From the NCBI GenBank assembly GCA_016713235.1, contig JADJPN010000003.1:434001-498000 (forward strand): a stretch of DNA of 64,000 nt, read 5' to 3'. This DNA comes from Hyphomicrobiales bacterium. Lineage in GTDB: Bacteria > Pseudomonadota > Alphaproteobacteria > Rhizobiales > Xanthobacteraceae. A program made the position numbers and the translations under genes. Below the pieces are notes generated by a model that worked only from the letters and a program-made list of their open reading frames with translations, was not told the origin of the DNA and ran no database searches. Every line of letters starts with the position of its first letter. Within the stretch, counting starts at the first letter, position 1. Of this stretch, positions 57,172 to 64,000 are shown in pieces.

Positions 57172-58977
57172 ATGACCGGATCCCGTGCTTTTCTGGGCGT
57201 ACAGAGCTCCGTCTGTGGCAGGATCTGGCGCGACCGGCTGGACTTGCGCGGCACGCAGCTCGCTACCGCGATCGGCCAGCGCTACGGCCTGCCGGAACTG
57301 CTCTCGCGCATCATCGCGGGCCGCAACGTTGCGCTCGACGAGGTCGAGAGTTTTCTCGATCCGACGATCCGCAAACTGATGCCGGATCCGAACGTGCTGA
57401 CCGAGATGGATCGCGCGGCGAGCCGCATCGCCGACGCCGTGCAGCATTCGGAAGAAATCGCGATCATCGGCGACTATGACGTCGATGGCGCAACCTCGAC
57501 CGCGATCATGGTGCGCGTCTTGCGTGCGGCGGGCAGTAATCCATTCTTTCACATTCCCGACCGCATGTTCGAAGGCTACGGCCCGAATGTAGAAGCGATC
57601 CGCAATCTGGAGGCGCGTGGCGCTTCGCTCTTGATCACGCTCGACTGCGGCACCACGAGCGCGGAAGCGCTGGGTGAGGCGAGCAAGCTCGGCCTCGATG
57701 TCGTCGTCGTCGATCATCATCAGGCCGGCGAGAAGCTGCCGATTGCGTCGGCGCTCGTAAATCCGAACCGCGAAGACGATCTTTCCGGCCTCGGCCATCT
57801 CTGCGCGGCGGGACTGACGTTCATGACCTGTGTCGCGATTGTGCGCGAGCTGCGCACGCGAGGGCACTGGAATAGTGGGCGTGTCGAACCCGATCTTCTG
57901 GAACTGCTTGATCTCGTCGCGCTCGGCACCGTCGCGGATGTAGTCCCATTGAAAGGCTTGAACCGCGCGTTTGTGACAAAAGGGCTGATCTCGCTCCGCA
58001 ATCGCGAGAACCACGGGCTGCGCGCGCTGATGGATGCCGCTCGCCTTGAGGGGCCGCCGGAAGCATGGCATCTCGGGTTTCTCTTGGGCCCGCGTATCAA
58101 TGCGGGCGGGCGCATCGGAGACGCGACACTCGGGACAAAGCTGCTCACGACCAACGATCCTGCCGAGGCCAATGCCATTGCGCAGAAGCTCAATCAGTTG
58201 AATATCGAGCGGCAGCATGTCGAGAAGCAAACGCTCGAACAGGCGGAGGCCGAAGCCTATGCGTCGCTCGGGCACGACGAGCAGGGTGCGGTGGTGATCG
58301 CAAGCGGCGAAGGCTGGCATCCCGGTGTCGTCGGTCTCGTTGCTGCGCGCCTCAAAGAACGTTTCTCGCGGCCCGCGTTCGCGATTGCGATGCTGGGCGA
58401 GCAGGGCACAGGCTCCGGCCGCTCCATTGCGGGTGTCGATCTTGGCCGCGCGGTGCGCGGTGCCGTGGAGGAAGGTTTGCTTGTCAAAGGCGGCGGTCAC
58501 GCGATGGCGGCTGGCTTGACTGTCGCGCGCGACAAGCTCGGCGATTTGCGCGCGTATCTGGAAGCAACGTTACGCGAGGCGGTCGAAAAATCGCGGCACG
58601 AAGATTGTCTTGAGATTGACGCTGCGATCACCGCGCGCGGTGCGAACGGCGAACTGTTCTCGATGATCGAGCGCGCGGGGCCGTATGGTTCCGGCAATCC
58701 GGAGCCGGTGTTCGCGCTGCCCTCGCACATCGTCGCGTTCGCCGATCCGGTCGGACAAAATCACGTACGCGCGCGGTTGCGCTCGAACGATGGCGCGATG
58801 ATTTCCGCCGTGGCGTTCCGTGCGATGGACCGTCCGCTGGGGCAGGCGCTGCTCGGCGGGCGGGGACAGGCGATGCATGTCGCGGGCACGTTGTCGGTAA
58901 ACCGCTGGCAGGGGCGCGAGACAATTGAGATGCGAATTACGGATGCGGCCCCCGCTAACCCACTGGCAGCGCGTTAA
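57172..58977 (+). CDS. recJ: single-stranded-DNA-specific exonuclease RecJ
   Basis: 5'-3' ssDNA exonuclease of recombination and mismatch repair. 601 residues, intact. DHH-family motifs: IIGDYDVDGATSTAIMV, LITLDCGTT, VVVDHHQAGEKLP, and the DHHA1 region GLLVKGGGHAMAAGLTV. LALGTVADVVPLKGLNR and GPRINAGGRIGDA are also typical. Followed with no gap by the FAD monooxygenase gene. Confidence 0.95.
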   Translation: MTGSRAFLGVQSSVCGRIWRDRLDLRGTQLATAIGQRYGLPELLSRIIAGRNVALDEVESFLDPTIRKLMPDPNVLTEMDRAASRIADAVQHSEEIAIIGDYDVDGATSTAIMVRVLRAAGSNPFFHIPDRMFEGYGPNVEAIRNLEARGASLLITLDCGTTSAEALGEASKLGLDVVVVDHHQAGEKLPIASALVNPNREDDLSGLGHLCAAGLTFMTCVAIVRELRTRGHWNSGRVEPDLLELLDLVALGTVADVVPLKGLNRAFVTKGLISLRNRENHGLRALMDAARLEGPPEAWHLGFLLGPRINAGGRIGDATLGTKLLTTNDPAEANAIAQKLNQLNIERQHVEKQTLEQAEAEAYASLGHDEQGAVVIASGEGWHPGVVGLVAARLKERFSRPAFAIAMLGEQGTGSGRSIAGVDLGRAVRGAVEEGLLVKGGGHAMAAGLTVARDKLGDLRAYLEATLREAVEKSRHEDCLEIDAAITARGANGELFSMIERAGPYGSGNPEPVFALPSHIVAFADPVGQNHVRARLRSNDGAMISAVAFRAMDRPLGQALLGGRGQAMHVAGTLSVNRWQGRETIEMRITDAAPANPLAAR

Positions 58978-60144
58978 ATGGAAAAGCCGTTCCTGATCGC
59001 AGGTGGCGGCATCGGCGGACTGGCCTGCGCGCTGGCGCTCGCGCGTAAGGGCTTTGCGGTGCGGCTGTTCGAGCAGCAAGGCGAGTTTCGCGAAGCAGGC
59101 GCCGGAATCCAGCTCGGGCCCAACATGTTCAAGGCGCTGGAGCGTCTCGATCTGAAGGACGCGGTGCTGGCCGACGCCTGGCAGCCTGGTGCGCAGGAAA
59201 TGCGCTGTGCGCTTTCAGGCAAGCTTGTCGCGCGCATTCCGCTCGAAGAAGAATTCCGCGCGAAATTCAAGGAGCCTTACGGCGTCACGCATCGTCACGA
59301 TCTGCTCGCGGCATACCTGAAGGCATGCAAAGCGCAGAAGTTGATTTCGCTGGAGACGAGCCGGCGGGTCGAGAGTTTCCGCGATGAGGGTGCTCGCGTC
59401 GTGGTGACGCTTAGCAATGGCGATGAAGTAGAGGGCGAAGCGCTGATCGGATCCGATGGCGTCTGGTCGCGCGTGCGCGAACAGATCGTGGGCGACGGCG
59501 CACCGATCGTCTCGGGGCATATCGCCTATCGCGCCGTGTTGAAGAAAAGCGAAGTGCCGGAGGACTTATGGCAGCCGGACGTCGTGCTCTGGGCCGGGCC
59601 GCGCACGCACCTCGTGCATTATCCGCTGCGGCGGGGCGAGCTTTATAATCTCGTCGCGGTATTTCACTCCAAGCAATATGTCGAAGGCTGGGATGCAGCC
59701 GGTGACACCGCGTTGCTCTGGCGGCACTTCAAGGGGCAGCGGCCGGAGGTGTTGCGGATGCTGGAACGCATCGAGACCTGGCGCATGTGGGTGCTGTGCG
59801 ACCGCGAGCCGGTGAAGAATTGGTCGAAGGGCAGGGTGACGTTGCTCGGCGATGCCGCGCACCCGATGCTGCAATACCTCGCCCAAGGGGCGAACATGGC
59901 GACCGAGGACGCGGTCGTGCTTGCGGAGAAACTTTCCGAAGCCAAAGGGGATGTTGCGGCGGCCTGCACTGCCTATCAGGAGGCTCGCTATAAGCGCACC
60001 GCCTGGGTGCAGATCATGGCGCGCATCTACGGCGAGCTTTATCACGCGGAAGGCGTCAAAGCGGAGTTGCGGAATGAATCGCTCGGCGCCCGCACGCCAC
60101 AGGACGCCTATAAAGGCGTCGAATGGCTCTATGCCGGCATCTGA
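58978..60144 (+). CDS. FAD-dependent aromatic monooxygenase (3-hydroxybenzoate 6-hydroxylase/salicylate hydroxylase-like)
   Basis: 388 residues, intact. Motifs: FLIAGGGIGGLACALALARK (FAD), ALIGSDGVWSRVREQIVG (DG motif) and VTLLGDAAHPMLQYLAQGAN (GD motif). AGIQLGPNMFKALERL and YGVTHRHDLLAAYLKAC match the gentisate-forming 3-hydroxybenzoate 6-hydroxylase group, though salicylate hydroxylase is close. The ATG directly follows the recJ stop. With pobA this is the second aromatic hydroxylase in the window. No ring-cleavage gene adjoins either. Confidence 0.85.
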   Translation: MEKPFLIAGGGIGGLACALALARKGFAVRLFEQQGEFREAGAGIQLGPNMFKALERLDLKDAVLADAWQPGAQEMRCALSGKLVARIPLEEEFRAKFKEPYGVTHRHDLLAAYLKACKAQKLISLETSRRVESFRDEGARVVVTLSNGDEVEGEALIGSDGVWSRVREQIVGDGAPIVSGHIAYRAVLKKSEVPEDLWQPDVVLWAGPRTHLVHYPLRRGELYNLVAVFHSKQYVEGWDAAGDTALLWRHFKGQRPEVLRMLERIETWRMWVLCDREPVKNWSKGRVTLLGDAAHPMLQYLAQGANMATEDAVVLAEKLSEAKGDVAAACTAYQEARYKRTAWVQIMARIYGELYHAEGVKAELRNESLGARTPQDAYKGVEWLYAGI

Positions 60145-60235
60145 CGCGGTGGAAACCCGGGTCGAATTTGCAATTGCCAAAGACTGCGAATAACGATTGT
60201 CTCGAACCATTCATTGAACCAAGGAAGACAGCGCC

Positions 60236-60805
60236 ATGAGCACTAATGCTTCGGCCATCAGAACCGGCTTGTTCGATCTTTCCCCCGCCCAGCGCGTCGC
60301 GGGCATCCTGATCGGCAACCTGCTTCTTATTCTCTCGGCGAAGATCCAGATTCCGTTCTGGCCGGTGCCGATGACCATGCAGACCTTCGTCGTGCTGATG
60401 CTGGGCGCGGTGCTCGGCGCGCGGGCGGGCGCTGCGGCGGTTGCGCTTTATCTCTTCGAAGGCGGCTTGAATTTCGCGGTATTCGCCGGCACGCCCGAGC
60501 GCGGCATTGGCGTCGCTTATATGTATGGTCCGACCGGCGGCTATCTGATCGGCTTTCTGGTTGCGGCGGTCGCCATCGGTTTCGCTTCCGATAAGGGCTG
60601 GATGAAGTCGCTGTGGTCGAACGCGGGCTGGATGCTCGTGGGTCACGCGATCATCCTCGCACTCGGCGTTGCCTGGCTCTCCCGCATCGTAGGTTTTGAA
60701 GCCGCGATCGCTGCGGGCCTGACGCCATTCTGGCTCGCGACCGCACTGAAAACCGCGATGGCGGTCGCAGCCTATGAAGCACTGCGCCGTCGCTACGCCG
60801 CATAA
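60236..60805 (+). CDS. bioY: biotin transporter BioY
   Basis: Substrate-binding membrane subunit (S component) of an ECF-type biotin transporter. 189 residues with about six spans: LIGNLLLILSAKIQIPFWPV, PMTMQTFVVLMLGAVLGARA and YGPTGGYLIGFLVAAVAIGF are family hallmarks. bioM and bioN are absent nearby; BioY alone can transport biotin in some bacteria. The 91-base upstream gap shows no BioR-type TTATMKATAA box. RBS GGAAGACAGCGCC. Confidence 0.92.
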   Translation: MSTNASAIRTGLFDLSPAQRVAGILIGNLLLILSAKIQIPFWPVPMTMQTFVVLMLGAVLGARAGAAAVALYLFEGGLNFAVFAGTPERGIGVAYMYGPTGGYLIGFLVAAVAIGFASDKGWMKSLWSNAGWMLVGHAIILALGVAWLSRIVGFEAAIAAGLTPFWLATALKTAMAVAAYEALRRRYAA

Positions 60806-60844
60806 TCGCCGTCAACCAATTGTAATGAATCGCGGCGTACCCTC

Positions 60845-61609
60845 ATGACCATGAACGAGTCCATCAACGCTGCCGCTTCGGCGCTCGGCATTCGCATGCC
60901 GAGCCGCCGCGAGCTCGTGGCTGATGGGGTCGTTCATGTCGTCGGCGTTGCTGCCGGCGTGATCGGCGCGATTGTGTTGATCGCCATCGCCGCGATGCAT
61001 CACACCTACATCGAGGTTATCGCCGTCAGCATTTATGCCGCCGGCATGATCCTGATGTTCTCGCTTTCCGCGCTCTACAACATCGCCCGCAAGAGCAGGC
61101 ATCGCGAAATTTTCCAGCGGCTGGATCATTCGGGAATCTTCCTGATGATCGCGGGCACCTATACCGCGTTCACGACATTGATGCTGAAGGGCGACTGGGC
61201 GGTGTACCTCACCATCATTGTCTGGTCGGTTGCGCTGTTTGGCATCGTGATCAAGCTGCTCTGGCCGAAGCGGCTGGAAGGTGTGACCACCGGCCTTTAC
61301 ATTGCGCTTGGCTGGGTCGGGATCATTGCGCTGGAGCCGATCCTCACCTCGCTTGGCGTCGCAGCACTCGTGCTGCTTGGCGTCGGTGGCGCGCTCTATT
61401 GCATCGGCGTGATCTTCCATCTGTGGGAGCGGCTGCCGTATCAGAACGCGATCTGGCACGGCTTTGTTGTAGTCGCCGCTGGGGCGCATTACGGCGCGAT
61501 CATTACTGCGCTGGTTCAGGCGCTATTTCTTCTTCGTTATTGGTTTGGCGAGCGCGAGCCACACACCTGCGATCGTCAGTACGACCGCTGTGATTTCTCG
61601 TGCGCCTAG
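60845..61609 (+). CDS. hemolysin III family membrane protein (PAQR-type)
   Basis: About 254 residues with seven predicted spans. Conserved signatures: LVADGVVHVVGVAAGVIGAI, QRLDHSGIFLMIAGTYTAFT and IFHLWERLPYQNAIWHGFVV, with the metal-site histidines of the family. Function in bacteria unclear. The C-terminal 29 codons overlap the convergent EamA gene by 87 bases and look unlike a membrane protein (PHTCDRQYDRCDFSCA), so the true end may be shorter and a small indel near 61520 is possible. Confidence 0.85.
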   Translation: MTMNESINAAASALGIRMPSRRELVADGVVHVVGVAAGVIGAIVLIAIAAMHHTYIEVIAVSIYAAGMILMFSLSALYNIARKSRHREIFQRLDHSGIFLMIAGTYTAFTTLMLKGDWAVYLTIIVWSVALFGIVIKLLWPKRLEGVTTGLYIALGWVGIIALEPILTSLGVAALVLLGVGGALYCIGVIFHLWERLPYQNAIWHGFVVVAAGAHYGAIITALVQALFLLRYWFGEREPHTCDRQYDRCDFSCA

Positions 61610-62419
61610 TGGTTCACCGAGCACAATCGCTGCAGAGATCACGCCGATGACGGGAACGGCGAGGGTGCCGATTGCCGCTGTCTGCGCCGACAAGTGCCGC
61701 AACGTGCCGAACCAGGTCACGTAACAAAGCGCCATCGGGATCAGCGCCATGTAAATGAGTGCGTACCAGCCGGGACCGTTCAGCGCGGAAAGATCAGGCT
61801 GCTCGAACAGGTAGCCGATGATCGCCATCGGTATGCAGGCAAGAGCCACCTGCCACGTCACGAGCGCGTAGGGGCCGACCTGAAGCTGGCGCCGATTGAG
61901 AATGCTGCCCAGCGCGAACAGCACGGCGGCTGACAACGACAGCATGATGCCGATCGTTTTGCCGGCACCGAACGCAATGGATTGACTGGCGAAGAGCGTA
62001 AGGATTCCGGCGCAGCCGAGCACAAGTGCAAACGTGCTCTGCCATGTGAACCGGACGCCGAGTATTGGCCAGCTCAAAATCGCGACCCAGATCGGCATCG
62101 TGTAAACGAGAAGGGAGGCTTCGGCGACGCTTAGGTATTTCATCGCGATGGTCGTGAAGCCCATCCACGCAAAAACATTTGTAAAGGATGCGATTACGAG
62201 CGGCAGGATGGCGCCGCGAGGAATACGCAGGCTTTCGCCCCGTGAGAAGCAGATCGCAGCCAGCACACTGGCGCCGATGATGCCTGCGACGCCGCGCGAA
62301 AACAGCGGCGGCCAGTCCGCGAGCACGAATTTGATCGCGGGCCAGTTCAGCCCCCAGCCAATTGCAGTGATGGTGAGGAGCGCGAGCCCGGTCAGATGGG
62401 AGTTGGGTTTTGCGGGCAT
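61523..62419 (-). CDS. EamA/DMT family transporter
   Basis: 298 residues with ten predicted spans in two EamA halves: ITAIGWGLNWPAIKFVLADW ... and SLSAAVLFALGSILNRRQLQ .... Drug/metabolite exporters of this type move amino acids or other small solutes. Ends ALAKPITKKK. Convergent with the hemolysin III gene. The tRNA-Glu gene lies immediately upstream on the same strand. Confidence 0.88.
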   Translation of the reverse strand: MPAKPNSHLTGLALLTITAIGWGLNWPAIKFVLADWPPLFSRGVAGIIGASVLAAICFSRGESLRIPRGAILPLVIASFTNVFAWMGFTTIAMKYLSVAEASLLVYTMPIWVAILSWPILGVRFTWQSTFALVLGCAGILTLFASQSIAFGAGKTIGIMLSLSAAVLFALGSILNRRQLQVGPYALVTWQVALACIPMAIIGYLFEQPDLSALNGPGWYALIYMALIPMALCYVTWFGTLRHLSAQTAAIGTLAVPVIGVISAAIVLGEPLGAREITAVVLTIAGVWLALAKPITKKK

Positions 62420-62432
62420 CGCGAAACTAAAA

Positions 62433-62507
62433 TGGCGCTCCCTAGGGGAGTCGAACCCCTCTTTTCAGGTTGAAAACCTGACGTCCTAACCGATAGACGA
62501 AGGGAGC
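62433..62507 (-). tRNA. tRNA-Glu (anticodon TTC), CCA encoded
   Basis: The minus strand folds into a full cloverleaf: acceptor GCTCCCT / AGGGAGC with discriminator G and encoded CCA, a D arm with GGTTAGGAC, anticodon stem TCAGG / CCTGA with loop TTTTCAA (anticodon TTC), and T arm GGGG-TTCGACT-CCCC. Seventy-five bases with CCA. Sits between the EamA gene and the last gene of the window. Confidence 0.95.
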
Positions 62508-62606
62508 GCTAAAGTCCGGGCGAACCGAACCGCGGTCCTTATAAGAAAGCATGCCGCCTCGCACAAGAGCGGATTTAAGCCCGAAATACTGGGGTATTTC
62601 GAGCTT

Positions 62607-63932
62607 TTATTGCCGGTAGCCCAGACCAAGCATCAGAACCTTTTCCCGTTCCAGCGTGTTGAGATCGCGGCCGTTCGCGTAGCTTAGATTCAGACTCCAG
62701 TTCTTTTGTTCCCCCAAGGCATAGGCGAGCGTGGTTTCGAAGCGCGCGACCCGTTCGAGCGGACCTCGAAATACTTCGTGATGCTCATAGGACGTGTTGA
62801 GCGAAAAGTTCTTCAGTAGGTCAAGGGTGCTGTAGAGCCAGATCTCGATACGTCCGCCGCCTCGCACGAAGTCGTCCTGTGCAACGAACAGGAGATTCTG
62901 TCCTGCATTGATCGCATTGCCGTACAGGAATGTTAGCCGCGGGCGAAGCGTAAAGAGAAACGATGTATCGCCAATCGGATGAAGTGCCGTCATGCCCGGG
63001 AAGGGGAACGTCGGAAGGAAATTCACTTGTCCGATCAGAACGTCTGTGTCGGTCACGTAAGAATTTACGTAATGCGTGAAAAATTGAAGCTGTTGATAGT
63101 ATCTGCCGACTGCGAAGGTCGATTCCGCCATGAGACCGACGCCGGCATTCCCGATCCTCTTTTTTGGCGATACGCCCGTACCCGAAGCGCTCTTGTGTGT
63201 AACGAAACCGAGAAGTTCGGAATCGTATCCAAACGGCAATTTCCCCATCGGCGCGCCGACGACCATTTCGTTTGAGAAAATTGAAGTTCGGTTGATGTAA
63301 TCCGTGTTCAGGGAAATCGTTGCGTATCCAGCGCTCTCAATTTGCTTTCCGCTCAGCTTAAGTTCGTTGATGCTTTTTCGGACGAGGAACTTCGACGCAA
63401 ATTTCTGGATTTTTTCGGAGGCTTCGTTTCTTTGCGGTGGCGTTTCCACCGGCTTCTTGCGAACGATACAAACAATGCGGCCGGAGTTCGGCATTCCGGT
63501 GAAGAAGTTTTTCAGAGATTGTCCCGTCCAGCCACTCCCTGGCGGCTCCATGCGAAAGCCGCTCTCATTGGCCGACGGTGGGCTTCTGGGGCGATTGAGA
63601 AACAAGGCCAAATCGTCCCGGTTCTTCTGGAGTTGGGCTCTGGTGCCGTCTGTGCAGCCATCTTCCGCCTTACAGAGCGTCACCGGATCCAAAAGGATGT
63701 CAAAGCGTTTTTCATCCGAAATCCGCTCTTTGTAGTTTACGGCGTCGTCAGTGATGCCGCCGGAAAAAAAGTAATACTCGAGCAGCCGGCGCGGACTGAT
63801 ACTGGTTTCGCCTTCCGGCACCGGAACGATACTGCAAACCCGCTCTGGCTTGGGATCGATAAATGGCTCCGCCGATAGCGGATAGGAAAGCAAGAAAAGA
63901 AAACATAGTGCAGCGACAATGCGCGTAATCAT
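62607..63932 (-). CDS. secreted beta-rich protein, probable outer-membrane barrel
   Basis: 441 residues, intact. Signal peptide MITRIVAALCFLFLLSYPLS. Residues about 20-190 are polar with cysteines (RVCSIVPV, LCKAEDGC, RIVCIVRK). The C-terminal 250 residues show amphipathic strands and barrel-like phrases (GVGLMAESTFAVGRYYQQLQ, FLFTLRPRLTFLYGNAI, FSLNTSYEHHEVFRGPLERV, NWSLNLSYANGRDLNT). It ends MLGLGYRQ, where a final aromatic would be usual. Base composition is visibly less GC-rich than the rest of the window, hinting at transfer. No family recognised. Confidence 0.75.
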   Translation of the reverse strand: MITRIVAALCFLFLLSYPLSAEPFIDPKPERVCSIVPVPEGETSISPRRLLEYYFFSGGITDDAVNYKERISDEKRFDILLDPVTLCKAEDGCTDGTRAQLQKNRDDLALFLNRPRSPPSANESGFRMEPPGSGWTGQSLKNFFTGMPNSGRIVCIVRKKPVETPPQRNEASEKIQKFASKFLVRKSINELKLSGKQIESAGYATISLNTDYINRTSIFSNEMVVGAPMGKLPFGYDSELLGFVTHKSASGTGVSPKKRIGNAGVGLMAESTFAVGRYYQQLQFFTHYVNSYVTDTDVLIGQVNFLPTFPFPGMTALHPIGDTSFLFTLRPRLTFLYGNAINAGQNLLFVAQDDFVRGGGRIEIWLYSTLDLLKNFSLNTSYEHHEVFRGPLERVARFETTLAYALGEQKNWSLNLSYANGRDLNTLEREKVLMLGLGYRQ

Positions 63933-63944
63933 TTTTCATCTCCC

Positions 63945-63999
63945 AGCAATCTAGGAAGCAAAGAATCTAAGAATAAGAAGCAAGCAATCTAAGAATAAA
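63945..63999. repeat. 22-base minisatellite at the right edge
   Basis: AAGCAAAGAATCTAAGAATAAG (described by position: 63956-63977) is followed by a near copy at 63978-63999, and a partial copy (AGCAATCTAGG) precedes it. Very AT-rich in a GC-rich chromosome. It lies upstream of the barrel-like gene and runs to the window end, so more copies may follow. Confidence 0.8.
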
Positions 64000-64000
64000 A

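Noticed and set aside
57085..58500. 471-codon open frame on the - strand
   Set aside because: Antisense of recJ; composition typical of a shadow frame.
60145..60235. BioR operator upstream of bioY
   Set aside because: No TTATMKATAA-like palindrome is present in the gap.

Overview
The window is a stretch of chromosome from a GC-rich alphaproteobacterium, most likely of the order Hyphomicrobiales (Rhizobiales; Xanthobacteraceae or Nitrobacteraceae-like). The pointers are the suf operon with two cysteine desulfurases behind an Irr-type iron control element, the aminotransferase-hom-glpX-recJ neighbourhood, a class I PHA synthase, RF2 with a programmed frameshift, and many hydrolase and small-protein families typical of that order. 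I see no prophage, insertion sequence, CRISPR array or obvious island. The content is housekeeping and catabolic.

Layout. 0-7.8 kb: TPR protein, VOC protein, enoyl-CoA hydratase, a class A penicillin-binding protein, a REP-like element, prfB and an orphan molybdate-type binding protein. 7.9-16 kb: a fumarylacetoacetase/ketopantoate-reductase fusion, a dienoyl-CoA-reductase-like SDR, small secreted proteins, a TetR-DUF1330 pair and an acyl-CoA ligase. 16-25.4 kb: M23 peptidase, bacterioferritin comigratory protein, a giant AsmA-like protein, tyrS and anmK (divergent) and an alpha/beta hydrolase. 25.4-32.6 kb: Irr-box promoter and the suf operon (desulfurase, sufB, sufC, sufD, sufS, sufT, sufA). 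32.6-45.5 kb: diguanylate cyclase, rhlE-type helicase, pobA, cold-shock protein facing a SET-domain protein, parE, FkbM methyltransferase and agmatinase. 45.5-52.6 kb: argC, TPR protein, MaoC-hydrolase pair and phaC. 53-60 kb: aminotransferase, hom, glpX, GNAT, recJ and an FAD monooxygenase. 60-64 kb: bioY, hemolysin III, EamA transporter, tRNA-Glu and a secreted beta-rich protein of lower GC next to a minisatellite.

Quality of the sequence matters here. About twenty genes are broken by single-base indels, mostly loss of one base from a G or C run. Catalytic residues stay intact on both sides of the breaks, and indels cluster in the most GC-rich genes (desulfurase/sufB, mrcA, aminotransferase). 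I read this as base-calling or assembly error rather than gene decay, and I give frame-corrected gene limits. Two exceptions deserve separate thought: the +1 shift in prfB is the canonical programmed one, and mrcA lacks about 30-35 codons that should carry the transpeptidase SxxK serine.

The most interesting items are the FAH-PanE fusion, the Irr element lying on the -10 box of the suf promoter, the mrcA deletion, the structured leader of the cold-shock gene, and the low-GC terminal gene. I did not find a clearly new multi-gene system.
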